The notes: generated from the letters alone by a model not told the origin. A stretch of 64,000 nucleotides of DNA from Kalmanozyma brasiliensis GHG001 (GCF_000497045.1 NW_015961961.1:248001-312000); one strand, 5' to 3'. Positions 31,336 through 42,966 are shown, counted from the first letter of the stretch. Numbers and translations are program-made.

Positions 31336-32215
31336 AAGCGGCGGTCATAGTCGGATGGGACCTTGCTTCATCTTTTCGCCCACTCAAAGTGCTCAAACCT
31401 TGACCACGGACAATAACGCTTCTTCTGTACTTTTAGCCCGACTTTATTCGCTGTACCTGCACACCAATGCATTCGTATTGTATGCAAAACGACGTGATCT
31501 TGACCTGTGCTAGCTGTGTCGCTTTTGAAATGGGTCACGCCGAAGTGTGCCTCGTGGCCCAATTTCGAACAGCGCGTCCTGCAACTGCAAAACTCTGCAA
31601 AGCCCCTAGTTCTGGAATGTCGCCATGGCATGCACAAGTGTCAGCTGTCAGCCACCCTTGAACGCACGCTTCTTGCCACGGAGTGTGCTCGGCCGTCTGA
31701 AAAGGTGCCACCACATTGCAGATCGCGTGAGGAGCAGTGCAAGACTGCGTGCAGAGATCGGCGAAGTGCATGCATGCCAGCAGCAAGTTGGGATGGTGGG
31801 ACGATGAGCGTCGGTCTTCTTGCTTCTTCGAACCATCTCGATTAGATGAGCTGCGCAGCGCATGCACTTGTCATCTCTGACCTTGGTTGGGCTCTGCGCC
31901 ATCGCTCAGATGGCACTGGGTGGCTCTGCAGGGTCAGCGAGCTCGAGAGTCGGCGTGTCGAATGATTGTAGCTGAATCCGACCGGTCTCGCAGCGACACA
32001 CGTCGGGGTCCGAGACGCCATCAGGGCATCCTATAAAGCACAGGGCCTTTGGACTGGCGAATCTTCAACCTCTCTCCTTGCGACAAGACATCTTTCAGCG
32101 AGCAGTGCATACACCTCAAGCCCTCTCCACCCTTCCTTTTCACAGATAGCCCGAAAGCTTCCCCTCCTTCAGCCCTCCTCCATCACCAAGGCGTCTAGGC
32201 AACCACATCTTCGCC
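31336..32215. other. Intergenic: GH5 downstream and promoter of the first acyltransferase
   Basis: No supported gene. The last 200 bases are the likely core promoter and a C/T-rich leader for the acyltransferase. Confidence 0.45.
32032..32037 (+). promoter_or_regulatory. TATA box of the first acyltransferase gene
   Basis: TATAAA sits 184 bases upstream of the start codon at 32216, followed by a pyrimidine-rich leader. Position and sequence fit a core promoter in this genome. Confidence 0.6.
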
Positions 32216-34312
32216 ATGTCTCATCCCTCTGAACACCCCGCATACACTCCACCATACTCGACCTCGCCCTACCGATGGCAGTATCACCCTTCACCGCACC
32301 CTCTGTGGTGGCGAACCATCGACTCGATGGCCAACTTTGTCCTCCACTGGCAGACGCGCTTTCATGGACATGGCGACATGTTTGCTTCGTGCACTCTGAG
32401 CTTGTCCTCTTCCTCGACCTCGACGAACTCGAACCAGCCTCCTGACTCGACCTTGCCGACGTCGTCGACATCCAAATCGAACGCGATTCCGAATACTTCG
32501 TCCGGTTTGTCCTCCTCGTCCTCGTCTTACTTCACCTCCGCAGCGACTTCCTCCGTCAGCTCCTCAACGGATCTCTCACAGCTCGCACTCCCGACCTCGT
32601 CGTCAAACACCTCACCGAGTCCCACAGACAACACCCAATGCACCCTTCCGTGCATTTTGACGCCCGCACACATCCGCGAAGCACTCCGGCGGCTCCGCTT
32701 CGCGCGGCCCACCGTGGCTCTTCGTCTCGCCAGTCGTCGCGATCTGGACCTCCCCTTACTCCCAAACATACCACCCCTCCTGGCGCGCAAAGTGGACTTC
32801 CAAGTGGCGCTCGTGTACGAAGTCGTAACCTCCCCACCTGACCTCGAGAGGTGGTTGGATGAGACGATTGTCTGCCACACCGACCCGATAGACTGGGAAG
32901 ATTCCATCACAGCATCCACATCCGACGGTGTTCCACCGCGCGACCGATTGAAGGTGCACTACTGGCCGTTCACCGGGAGGATAGGGGTCGAGCAATCCCA
33001 CGCAATCAGCGACGGCCTTGGAACACTGCTTCTGTTCGACCTGTTGCACTCGTCCATCGCCGGCGTTCTCTCGTCTCCTTCACCCAGGTCATTCAACTGG
33101 GGTGAGGAAGTGACGCGCCTCGAGCCAGCTGTGTGGGACGCGCTGGCCAAGCCGCCATTGTCACCTTTAGCCCTCAAGGACGAGCTGAAGCGCGCGCGTC
33201 AGGTGAACGCCGCTCGGATGCATGGGAAGAGCACGCCCCCGAATGCGATCGAGAAGATGGTGGGGAGGATGGTGGCCTTCGCCCTTGCGCGAGAAAGCAG
33301 GGTGGGTCGGGTGCTCTCTTCTCCCCTCATCGCGCTCGTACGCCGCACCGTCGCCAAAGGGGAGGTGTTCCCGCTGGGTCTCCTCCCTCCGCGCTCGCAA
33401 ACTTCGGAGAGGACACATACAGGGTTTCTCAGCACAACTCTCTCCGCGACCCAAACGACCGCCCTGCTGACCATCCTCAAGCAGCGCGGCTTGACGCTTG
33501 CACCGTTCCTCGAGGCGGCCGCGCATATGACCACAACTTGGGTGCGTGCTCACCGCGGTCTCGCTGGCAACACCAAATGGGACGGACCGAATCGTCTCCT
33601 CGGGAGCTTCAGCAACGCGGTCTCCAAGCGGGACACCTTGCTCCCTGAACATCAACGCTATCTCGGGCTGTGTATGAGCGGCTTCCCCACCACCGTCCCT
33701 GCCTCTTCCGCCGTCTGGTCCCAGACCTCCATCGCCTCGCCCACCGGCCCGCAGGACCCTCTGCCTAGCGTATCCGACTCGGACAGGTGTACCCTCTGGG
33801 CGCTATCATCCGACCTCGCGTACCAGTACAAGGAGGGCAGAGCGAAAGAGAGCTGGTTGCAGCTCGACGAGGCGTTGTTGTGGGAGACCATGAAGAGCGA
33901 GTATCGCGTCATGAAGCCGGAGAGCTACCCGTCCATGGTCTGGCTCTCGTCCCTTGGCAAGGTGGAGAGCTTCTTCCGCGCCTCTCATCCGATCACATCA
34001 GAACACGAGAACAAAGCGTCGCGAACCGAGCACGGCGACGGAAGATGGAGCAAGGTTGGAGCGGCCCTCGAGGTAGACGATCTTCGCCTCATCGGCCGCG
34101 TAGCCATCCGTCAACCCATCCTTCACGTCTTCACATTCCGCGGCACGACCACGATCCAATTCTCCTTCGCTGATTGGCTGTACAACACTTCAAAAGTGAG
34201 CCATGGCAGCGAAACGCAGAGGCAGAACATCCTCGCCTACTGGCTGCAGGTCTTCACCACGCTCATCGACGCCGTCCTCCTCGATGCGACCCAGTCACCG
34301 GTGATGCAATAA
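32216..34312 (+). CDS. Alcohol acetyltransferase-like HxxxD acyltransferase (copy 1)
   Basis: 698 residues. Belongs by pattern to the CoA-dependent acyltransferase/condensation superfamily, closest in style to fungal AATase-type proteins: an N-terminal WRTIDSMANFVLHWQTRF region, the catalytic motif HAISDG (His262, Asp266), and a C-terminal beta-rich part with SFADWLYNTSKV. A low-complexity Ser/Thr-rich insertion (about 60-140) splits the N-terminal half. Substrate is unknown: alcohols, amino compounds or secondary metabolites are all possible. It has an organisation like the gene at 47706-49481, which suggests an old duplication. Start at 32216 follows a TATA box and leader. No signal peptide or peroxisomal signal was seen. 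Confidence 0.8.
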   Translation: MSHPSEHPAYTPPYSTSPYRWQYHPSPHPLWWRTIDSMANFVLHWQTRFHGHGDMFASCTLSLSSSSTSTNSNQPPDSTLPTSSTSKSNAIPNTSSGLSSSSSSYFTSAATSSVSSSTDLSQLALPTSSSNTSPSPTDNTQCTLPCILTPAHIREALRRLRFARPTVALRLASRRDLDLPLLPNIPPLLARKVDFQVALVYEVVTSPPDLERWLDETIVCHTDPIDWEDSITASTSDGVPPRDRLKVHYWPFTGRIGVEQSHAISDGLGTLLLFDLLHSSIAGVLSSPSPRSFNWGEEVTRLEPAVWDALAKPPLSPLALKDELKRARQVNAARMHGKSTPPNAIEKMVGRMVAFALARESRVGRVLSSPLIALVRRTVAKGEVFPLGLLPPRSQTSERTHTGFLSTTLSATQTTALLTILKQRGLTLAPFLEAAAHMTTTWVRAHRGLAGNTKWDGPNRLLGSFSNAVSKRDTLLPEHQRYLGLCMSGFPTTVPASSAVWSQTSIASPTGPQDPLPSVSDSDRCTLWALSSDLAYQYKEGRAKESWLQLDEALLWETMKSEYRVMKPESYPSMVWLSSLGKVESFFRASHPITSEHENKASRTEHGDGRWSKVGAALEVDDLRLIGRVAIRQPILHVFTFRGTTTIQFSFADWLYNTSKVSHGSETQRQNILAYWLQVFTTLIDAVLLDATQSPVMQ

Positions 34313-34411
34313 ACAAATGGGCAGATGCAGATTCTCGTGGTGATGGGACGCAAATACAAATGGTACGAGCATAAATAAGAGAAACGATGGCGTGAATGTA
34401 AGATGGTGCGA

Positions 34412-37088
34412 TCAGCCCTCGCGCCATGATCGACCTCGATCGCCCGTGCCCAGCAGCGCACCGATGAGGTCGCGCGCCGTGTTGACGATCTCAACCGCAC
34501 GACCGATGATGCCTCCCTCGTCCTCCTCGACGTAATCGTGCGCAAGAGGTACGCGGGGTTCCGAGTTGTGCGGGGCGACGAGTGCGCCTGTAGCGCTGGT
34601 CCTCCGGGGCAAGGTCGGACTGGAAGGTCCACCACCGGCGATATCGGCGCCTGTGCCGGATCCGGACCGACGCTTGCCGCTCGCTCTTGCGAGGATGAAG
34701 GTCGGCGTGTTGAGCGGTGTCGGGCCCACCTCTACGGGTCCATCGGGGCTCGTGACGCTGACAGCTTTTGGCACCGGACGGGCGTTGCTCGGGATGTTCT
34801 CCACATCGACACTCAAATCCGTGCCGGCCGCGCCTGGCGAGGTCGACTTGGCCCGTGCAGATGCAGCTCTCGACCCGCCCTTCTTGTCGTCCGCCCAGTA
34901 GCTTCGTTCGCCGCCGTACATGTAACGGTCGCCATCGCGGTCCTGCGACGAACGGCTCGACCCGGTGTCGTCCTTGCCATCCAGCTGCGGGCTGGCTGGG
35001 AAGTTGGGGCTGGCCAACCCGCCGTCCGAGTCGTACTCGTTCAGGGACCGATTCGCGACCGTACGCGCCTTTCCTCCGTGCGCAGCTGCATCTCCAGCTC
35101 GAAAGCCATCAGCTCCATCTCGCGCTCCGTCTTTGCCTCCGCCAGCCCGAAAGGAATCGCCACTACTCCGTGCACCACTCCGCGCGTTGGCAGGTGACGT
35201 GGAGGACGCGGGGCTCGCTGAGGCGGCCGAGTAGCGATCATAGCTGCCGTTGGCTGCCGAGTTGGTGGGCGAGTGACCGGAAGAAGTGCCGCTGTTGGTT
35301 CGTACACGGGTCTGCCTCGCGGCATCCTGAATGCGCTCGTAGCTTGCAGAGCTGCCCAGGCGTTGCGATGGTCGCCCCCGCTCGCGCGAGTCGTCACCTC
35401 GAGAGGACTCGTACGACTCGCCAAACGACGAGGCGTCCTGATGTGAGGTACCGAGCACGTCGTAGTCACCCTCGGCCTCCAAGCTGCGCGGCGAGTCGTA
35501 GTCCTCAGAGGCGGTCTGATGCACAATGCGATGTTTGAGAATGCCTCGCGGGGCAACACTGGCTTGCGACTGCTCCGGTGTTGCGGCTGCTATGTCTTGA
35601 GGCGACGCGGATGAGGTGGATCCGTCAGTCCTGTCTGACTCGCTGTTGTCAAAAAAGCTTCCGTAGGTTCTGGAAGCGTCAGGGCTGCTCGCAGCGTCGC
35701 CTGTATTAAAAACCGGGCCGTTGGCGTTGCCGTGGTGATCGCCCGAGCTGTCGACGAGGTCTGGGCCGTCAAAGTAGTCAAAGTCGCCGTTGAAGTCGTC
35801 CTCGAGGTCCCACTGGACGCCTCGTGCGGTGGGGTCGCCGTGGCTCGGTGGCACGCCAGCACGAGCATAGCCGTACTGCGCTGGATACGTCGAGACGGTG
35901 CTGCCGTTGTTGGCACGAGTGGCGAGGAAACCGCTTGGGTCTACCACTGCGGGTGAGGGCGCTGGGTAAACCTCGGACGTCTTGAGACGAGTGGGAGCCA
36001 GCTTGGCGATGGTCGCTTGCAAATCCGACTGCTTCGAGGATGAAGCGGAAGCATGAGAAATGGCCGGCGACGTCCTTGGGCTCGACTTCATCGTGAGCAC
36101 CTCCTCGTCCTCGCTGCTGGGATCTTCCTCTTCCTCATCAAATTCCTCCTCGTCATAGTCGTCGTAGTCTGGATATTGGTGATCGAGCGCAATGCACTGC
36201 TCGACACGGTGGTTGAAGCTGATGTGTCGCTTCTCCTCCGGTCCCAGGCTATCGGCACGGCCGCTGTTGAGCGACATCTTCTTCTGCGCCGATACCAAGG
36301 GCATAGCGCTCGGAGAGCTTCCGGCTCGCTTGGGCACCTTGCTGACCAGATTGGAATCGGACTTGACCGAAAAGAGCGGCTGACGCTGGCTTGTAGCAGC
36401 AGCTTCTTCCTCTGCCTTGCGATCTTGCTCTTCAATGAGATCGTCGATCGGATTGGTCTCGAGCTCGGCATTCGGAGAAGCGGCACTCCCCGGCGTGTTG
36501 AGCATGTCCGAAATGGTGCGGTGCTTGAGGATGGAGCGAACGCGGTGGCCGTTGTCGAGATCGAGGCGATCTGCCATGGTCGCCATCTTGGGCGGAGGTA
36601 CCGCCTCGACGTGCTCATGGAGAGGGCCGTAGAGCCATGTGACGTCGCTGTCTTTGAGCCTATTGAGTCGATGAGACGGAACGGAGCCGTAACAGAATGG
36701 AACAGACGTGGGGTTGGTTGTCAGTATCGTGATTGGTTTCTATGCGAACGGCCAGGTCGACTGCTGCTCCACGAGCAGAGCAGGTCAGCATATTCCACAT
36801 TGGCTGCAAAGTCGACACTTACCAGTTGAGCGTCTCGGGACTGATGGTCTTGAGCTTGCCACGCTGCTTTGCCCACGTACGCCAACTTGCGTTTTCGAGT
36901 CTGACACCATTGGCGATCTGGTTCTTCTGCTTGGTCATAGCCTTCCAACTGCTCCACACGTCTTCGTCGGTCCACTGGTGACTAAGATAGTCGACGCAGA
37001 CGGTGGGCATGCGCGACTCGATCTGCGCATCGTCGGGTGCAGGCACGTTGTTGGCCACGGTGGGATACGGTTGAGGTGTGGACAGCAT
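34412..37088 (-). CDS. REG1: Reg1-like protein phosphatase 1 (Glc7) targeting subunit
   Basis: Directs PP1 to Snf1 and other targets in glucose repression. Exon 1 is 37088-36823 and exon 2 is 36659-34412, joined by a 163-nt intron (donor GTAAGT, acceptor ATAG); the junction splits a Trp codon and gives 837 residues. The N-terminus holds the fungal DUF1752/GATA-like motif (about 43-102), with WSSWKAMTKQKNQIANGVRLEN and RTWAKQRGKL then DVTWLYGP, which matches Reg1. A PP1-docking RVxF-type motif RHISF occurs at 233-237, inside the conserved HISFNHRVEQCIALD stretch. The rest is acidic, Ser/Asp-rich and disordered, with the SILKHR element repeated near 131 and about 455. Exon 1 is short and would be lost without the splice. 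Confidence 0.88.
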
Positions 37089-39462
37089 CTTGAGGAAGTT
37101 ATATGCTATTCTATCGGTACGTTATGGACGAGGTACACCGGGGTGGGATGGAAAGGAAGGCAATCGATGGACAGCCGTCTCAGCAGCGAGAGGGCGCGCG
37201 GTGTGATAGATCGTCCGATGGAGCAGCCGTTGAACGGTGAGTCGTCGCTACACCTTTGCTGGCTTAGAGCCGATGAGACATGGGTACTGTGCAGCAGAAG
37301 CTCGGGATGGGCGTGAGATGCAGAGATTGCAATGCCTTGGTAGGGCTCAGAGGAAGCCTGATCGAAGGCTCCGTGGTGGTCCTGAGAACGACGTCGGCGA
37401 TGAACGAGAGGTGGCGTTCAGCAAATGCTTGAGCCTGTTTCTTTGGTACTTGCTCAGCACCGGACCGAAAGCCTGTGTGTGTGATGGATCGATGAGCGTA
37501 GTCGAGGACGGAAAGGATGGAGAAAATGCTTCGACTGTAGCGAACGAGCACCTAGAGAGGTGATGGGCGTGGGTGATCCGGTTGACAAGAGATCGTTGAC
37601 CGCAGCGTAGGTCAGGAATGATCTTTGTCGTGAGGTGACGACGACGACGATGACGGAGATAGCGAGTGACGACAAGAGAGGCAAGCTGGAAAACCAAAGG
37701 GAATAGCGACGATCCACACTCTTTCGCCAACCACGCCCAAGCAGGATTGACTCTCAACACCGCAACCTCGAACACAGGCGAAACCCGCTTTGGTCGATAA
37801 TGCAGCAGCCGAGTGTGTGCATGTGGGCGTGCGGTGAAAAGGTCGCGCTGAGCTGCCTCGAAATTTGGCTTGTGCTCAGCCAGCCAGCCAGCCAGGGCGG
37901 GGGCGAGGGCAAACCGCTGAGAGCTCAGGGACCGACCCTGTCTTGGCCGGGTCCACTCTCGCTGAGCCTCGCTTTGATCACCGTTGAGCGCGCAGCAGCC
38001 AGGGTTTTGCAATTTCTTATGTCTCTCTGCCAAACAAAAGCCTGAAATTTCGAGGCTTTGCACTGTGCAGGTCAGTGCGAGGAGCAAGCAGCGAGGTAGA
38101 ATTTCCTTCAGATTTTCCGAATTTGAGCGAGAAATTCCACAAGGGCCGACGCTGGACCGGTCAGATCAGCTCGATTCTTGTTTGTTCCCTTCCGCTGTGA
38201 CGCGGATCGCAGTCCTCTCCCTCGACGCTGATCCCTTGATCCCCCGCGTCTTTGCAGCTCGATGGAGGCGGTCGTGCAGGTCGGCCTTCTCAAAGACCGA
38301 AATTCTTCCGAAGCAGGTCTCAAGGTGACGATGGGCTCACCTCGTGCTCACATGACGATTCTCACTGTTCTTCCATCTCGTCAGCAGGTTTGTCTCGTCG
38401 ATGTCAATCTTGCGTGGATTTCAACAGAGAATCCATGCGCGACTGAGCCAAGATCTGCCCGAACGCATGCTCTTACGAAGGAGAGAGGGGCTTCGCCTTA
38501 TCCTATCTCAATAACGAGCTTGTCACGGAGGGCTCTCTGCACAGCACTGCGGAGACGGAAAGATGAAAGGCATATCTGCTTCCATCGGAGACTCGATTGA
38601 GCAGGCTTTGCGTCTCGAGCGTGGCCAGACGGATTCCCAGCGTGGGCGTAGAGAGTGTCAGCCGTTTGATAACGGAGTTCGGCCTTTTCCTTTTGTGGCT
38701 TGCACAAGTACCCGTGCATCAGCCTTGCTCGCTATCGCGCCGACATCGGTGTGGGTTCTGGAAGCATAGTTGCTTCTTGCTAGGCCCCCTGCGTGCCTGT
38801 TTCGAACGGCTTAGTCGGTGCTTCTGGCTTGCAAACCCGAACGTTTGAGCAAGCACAGCAATCCCTAACTCAAGCCTGAAGCCCTTGCGAAAAGAACGAG
38901 ACGCACGCGCCATGCAGTCAAGGGTCAACCCACGGCCCAACTCTCTTCTCCAGGAATATACGGGCGACAAGACTGACAGCCGATTGCTTGGATGGATCGG
39001 ACAAATATCAAAAGAGCAAGCCCTTTCCACGTCGATCATGCCGCACACATCACCTGCGCTATGATGGAGGTCGCTGGTGCTCCTGATTCTTGGGACCAGC
39101 TCCGCTTTCATCACAGGCGGAGATTGGCCGCAACTCGGCTCAGAGGCAGCGCCTGAGACAGACTGTCACGAGACCCTTTCGATCCACAGCTGCTCAGCGT
39201 GACAGATACTTCATCTCCGCAATCGACGATCTCACCAGACCCCAGACTTCGGTACCGATACCGAGGGTCTTCTCGGCTGCTCCCACAGCCCACTCCTTGA
39301 GACCGATCACTGACACGGCAGGCGTTGATCAACCTTTCATTCTGGGTGACTGCCGAACAATCGATGCGCCTAATGCACAATCGGCGAGGATCTTCATTTG
39401 ACACGATGAGATGACGGCGGCGTCCGCATCAGAACTGCTACGATTCTTGATGCGGCCACTTC
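37089..39462. other. Long intergenic region, no gene recognised
   Basis: 2.4 kb lying upstream of the Reg1-like gene and downstream of the minisatellite gene. The longest frame here (246 codons, minus strand, 37347-38087) has odd composition (Trp, Cys, Arg, His scattered) and no domain, so it is treated as chance. The region is likely promoter, leader and 3' UTR sequence. Confidence 0.45.
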
Positions 39463-40661
39463 TTACTTCGAGGGTTTTTTTCTCTGCTGAGCTCTTAGCT
39501 TGTCGATGAGAATCTCACGCTCGAACAGCTTGACCTTCATGCCGTCGACCTCGTTTTCGTATGCCTTCTTCAGCTCTGCGACTGCGTTCTCGACCTTGCT
39601 GATCGCCGCAAGGATGGGTGCAGGGTCGCCAGCGGCACCGTTCAAGGCACCGAGGGAGGCGAGTGGAACATCGTCGTCGTCGCTGCTGCTGTGGTCATTG
39701 TTGAAGCTGGCTCTCTTGCGCGCATGCGTTCTGCTGGCTGCGGAGACGGCGCAAGGCCTCGCGGACGATTTGCAGGGCTTTCGAGTTGCGGGCTGAGTTG
39801 CGGGCTGAAATGCGGGCAGGAATGCGGGCTGAGTTGCGGGTTGATTGGCGGGCTGAGTGGCCGGCGACGGAACGTACGTGTCGTGGATGACGATAGGTTC
39901 TTCTTGCGAGCCAGAGAGCTTGCATAGGCCGCTCGTGAAGCTGGGCTCGGCAGGCGAAGGCGCACGCGGGCCCTCGCTCTCAGACAGCAACTCCTTGACC
40001 CACTCCTCCTCGAAGAACGGCTTGAATGGCTTGATGGCTGTTGCGGCGTCGGCGGGCTGTCCAACCTTGGCTCGTTTGTGAGACTGCATCGAGGATTCGG
40101 CCAAAGTCTCGCGACGATCGATGGCTGAGGAGAAAGATCTCTTCTGCGACGCTTGCGGATGAATGACAAGGGCGTTGCTGCTGTTGACAGGGTCGACGGC
40201 CGGCACCGCTTTTCGGTGCGGCTGCTGGGTAGCCATGCGAAGGCTATCGGCTTCGAGTCTCTCGAACTCGTCGGCTTACGGAGCGAAGCGGATGAGAATG
40301 TCAGTCATCAGACCAAGCAAAGAGCGAGAGAGTGCGGAAAGGGCAGCTCACAATCCAAGTCGATGGACGGCTGAGCATCAAACTCGTCCAGTTCGTCAAC
40401 TTCCTCCTCCAGCTCTGGTGCGGAAGGTCGAGGTAGCAGAGAACTGCTTCGCGCGCTCCTGCTCTGATTCATTCCGCCAGATGAGGCGAGATGCAGCCTG
40501 GGAGGAGCGCTTGATGATTGCGATCGAATGCTGCGGTCGACGGGTGGTGGAAGGGTGAGGAGGCTGGGAGAGCCAAATCCGTCGATGGGTGAGGATGGTG
40601 GTTGTTGAGAAAGTGAAGGAGCGGAAGGAGCTCCCGCGTCTTGCTGAGTCGTTGCAGACAT
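39463..40661 (-). CDS. Unknown protein with TQPA repeats and C-terminal coiled coil
   Basis: Two exons: 40661-40352 and 40274-39463, joined by a 77-nt intron (donor GTGAGC, acceptor TAAG with a CTGAC branch point about 20 bases before it), giving 373 residues. No family was recognised. The first exon is Ser/Pro-rich and ends in an acidic run (EEEVDELDEFD). The middle has a basic patch (KRSFSSAIDRR, HKRAKV), FKPFFEEEWVKELL, and a six-fold 4-residue repeat (TQPA/NQPA/FLPA). The last 40 residues (VENAVAELKKAYENEVDG...KLRAQQRKK) are a good coiled coil. The layout suggests a nuclear scaffold or kinetochore/DNA-associated protein, but that is guesswork. The TAAG acceptor is the weakest part of the model. 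Confidence 0.6.
39788..39859. repeat. 12-bp minisatellite inside a coding region
   Basis: Six tandem 12-base units (GCGGGCTGAGTT and variants) occur at 39788-39859, with a degenerate seventh. The unit length is a multiple of three, so each encodes four residues (TQPA, NQPA, FLPA or FQPA) of the host protein on the minus strand. Confidence 0.85.
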
Positions 40662-40947
40662 TGCGGAAGTTGCGCGAGCGTGATCGAGGCTAGTACTTCG
40701 ATTGGACTCGTCACGCTCCGTGCCAAGACGGAAGGTGAGACGCTTATATCTGTCCCGCTACACATTGTCCCGTCACTTCGGCCAAGCGTGCTGAGTCCAA
40801 AGGCCTCTCCGCTTGTCGATGGCCATCTTGGAGCTGAGCGCAATCACCTTCGCGAATCGGTGTTCCCACGCCACCGTCTGGCATCCGGCCCATCCGAAAT
40901 GCTTTCCTATAATCACATCGGCCATTCCGACCTGTCTCTCTATCCAA

Positions 40948-42966
40948 TCACGCCCAGCACTCTTCCTGCCAGCGCCTTTGTCTTTCCAAGCTGTCCAAGA
41001 ACCTGCTCGCTTGTTCCTCGTCCATGCCACCGCACTCTCGAGCCAACCTCTCCACCGCCCCTCTCACCTGCTCCGGCATCTTGCCCGACGCACCCGCTAC
41101 GACTATCCACGCATTGCGCTGTACAATCGCATTCCACAGCACCTGCCTATTCTCCTCCTTCGCGATCAGGTCCTGGACGTACAACTTGTCCTCTCCATCT
41201 CTGCTGAATGCGGTATGGATGTGAAGGATGTCGCGGTGCGTTGCTCGCAGCGTCTCCCACTCGTCGCCAAAGAGGTAGTCTTTGGCCCGATAGCGGAAGC
41301 CGAGGAAAAGGTGAATCTCGGAAGGCGGTCCGTCGGGATGCGTCAGCCGTTCCATGACGAGCGAGCGCAGTGGAGCACAGCCGGTGCCTGGGCCGACCAG
41401 AATGAGTGGCGCTTCTCGTGGTGGCAGCGTAAGGTAGCCCGGCTTGAGCAGGATCGGCACCTGTGTATCGACAGATAGCTTCGCAAGCCATCTCGTGCAG
41501 AGACCCGTTCGCGACTTCCGCATCCGCGTCTTGTACTTGACGATCGCAACACTGAGCTGAATGGCGTGCGGTGTTTCGTTAGCCGAGCCGATCCTCGTGA
41601 GCCCGTCTTCACCGCAGTGCACCATTGCTGGAGTCGACGATGGAGGCCCACTGGCAATGCTGAACTCCCTCGGCTTGATCCACGGAATCACGTCCGCCAC
41701 GTACTCGAGCGGGATGGATACCGACTTGAACTCCTCGAGCACCTCCTTGATCGTCCTCCGCGGTCTCTGGGCGTATTCGAACATTTCGTCGATCCCATCT
41801 TGCGGGTTGGCGCCCTTGGCGAGCTCCTCGGGTGGATAGATGCCGCAGTATTCGTCGAGCTTTTCTCTTTCCAACGAGCCGGCGGGGGCAAATAGACGGA
41901 TCTGGTCGAAGAACGAGCGTGTGGGGACGGCGGTAAAGTCGAGGTGGTTGGTGAAGAGGTCTCTGAGGGACATGATGTGCGGATGTTGAGGGACGGTGGG
42001 AGGGACAGTGGTGCCAGAGACGCTGATCAATGTGGTTCCGTCGGGTCCAAGGCGGGCTAGGAGCTCGGTCACAGAAGCCTCGTCGTTGACCGGATGCAGA
42101 CAGAGCACGTCGCCCGGTCGGTAGGTCTTGGATGTGATCCTGTCCTCAGAGTGGACTTGCGATGCGTTCCCGTTGCTGCCATTGAGTTGTGATGCGGTTC
42201 CGTTGAGGGTCTCAGTGCTCTCTGGTGGATCGACAAACTCGACCAGACGAACGTCCTGAAAGTGGTCCGTCGCTGTCATGCGTTCGTTCTTGCCCAATCT
42301 CGACATTGACCAGCCTTGCTCCTCCAGATACCTGCAGAACCCGTCTTCCGCTCTGTCGCCATTCACCGCCTTCCCCTCCGCTATCCTCACGATTGTCGCA
42401 GGAGGTAGCACCTCGTTTCTGCCGATCTCCTTCACCCCCTCCGGTAATGGAAGCACCTCATCCATCCTTCCCCAAAACCTCTCCACCCACGGTCCCAACT
42501 CGCCCTCCAACCCCAAATAGTGCATCTCGTCCCCCTCTCCGTGCTCGACCAGCTCCACCGCGCCCAACGCCTTCAGCCTCCGGCTCAGCAGTCGTACGGG
42601 CCAGCAGAATCTTGGATAGCTCGTGTCGCCCAGTCCAAAAGCGGCGAAGGTCACATCACCCAAAATATCCTCTGGGATGCCCTTGCGGAGGAGGAAGTTC
42701 CAGAAACCCCTCGAGGCGGTCGGAAACTCGCCCTGACCCGTAGTCGAGACGAGGAACAGCACGAGAGACTCGCTGACGAGGTCCGTGACGTCGTAGTCGG
42801 CGACGTCGGAGATGTGAACGGTGTAGCGCTTGCGTTGGGCATCGCGGGCAATGCGTGCGGCAATGTCGGCCGAAGTGCCCGTGTGGGTCATGTATAGGAT
42901 CGTTAGGTGGCGCGCGCCCGTGTCGTCGACGGACAGCGCCGAAGTGGACGCCTCTGCCGAAGCCAT
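40948..42966 (-). CDS. TAH18: Tah18-type NADPH-dependent diflavin oxidoreductase
   Basis: Passes electrons from NADPH through FAD and FMN to Dre2 for cytosolic iron-sulfur cluster assembly. 672 residues: an FMN-binding flavodoxin domain (about 20-175, TILYMTHTGTSADIAARI and VSTTGQGEFPTASRGFWNFL), a linker, an FAD-binding reductase domain (about 250-480, RPGDVLCLHPVN and REFSIASGPP), and an NADPH-binding domain (about 520-672, LILVGPGTGCAPLRSLV and FLGFRYRAKDYLF). Length is close to the usual 600 or so residues. The C-terminus ends with a Trp next to the last position, as in other diflavin reductases. Single exon. The start is the first Met of the frame. Confidence 0.95.
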   Translation of the reverse strand: MASAEASTSALSVDDTGARHLTILYMTHTGTSADIAARIARDAQRKRYTVHISDVADYDVTDLVSESLVLFLVSTTGQGEFPTASRGFWNFLLRKGIPEDILGDVTFAAFGLGDTSYPRFCWPVRLLSRRLKALGAVELVEHGEGDEMHYLGLEGELGPWVERFWGRMDEVLPLPEGVKEIGRNEVLPPATIVRIAEGKAVNGDRAEDGFCRYLEEQGWSMSRLGKNERMTATDHFQDVRLVEFVDPPESTETLNGTASQLNGSNGNASQVHSEDRITSKTYRPGDVLCLHPVNDEASVTELLARLGPDGTTLISVSGTTVPPTVPQHPHIMSLRDLFTNHLDFTAVPTRSFFDQIRLFAPAGSLEREKLDEYCGIYPPEELAKGANPQDGIDEMFEYAQRPRRTIKEVLEEFKSVSIPLEYVADVIPWIKPREFSIASGPPSSTPAMVHCGEDGLTRIGSANETPHAIQLSVAIVKYKTRMRKSRTGLCTRWLAKLSVDTQVPILLKPGYLTLPPREAPLILVGPGTGCAPLRSLVMERLTHPDGPPSEIHLFLGFRYRAKDYLFGDEWETLRATHRDILHIHTAFSRDGEDKLYVQDLIAKEENRQVLWNAIVQRNAWIVVAGASGKMPEQVRGAVERLARECGGMDEEQASRFLDSLERQRRWQEECWA

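Noticed and set aside
37347..38087. 246-codon minus-strand frame in the intergenic region
   Set aside because: Composition is rich in Cys/Trp/His/Arg with no domain, and it lies in the likely promoter/leader of a real gene.
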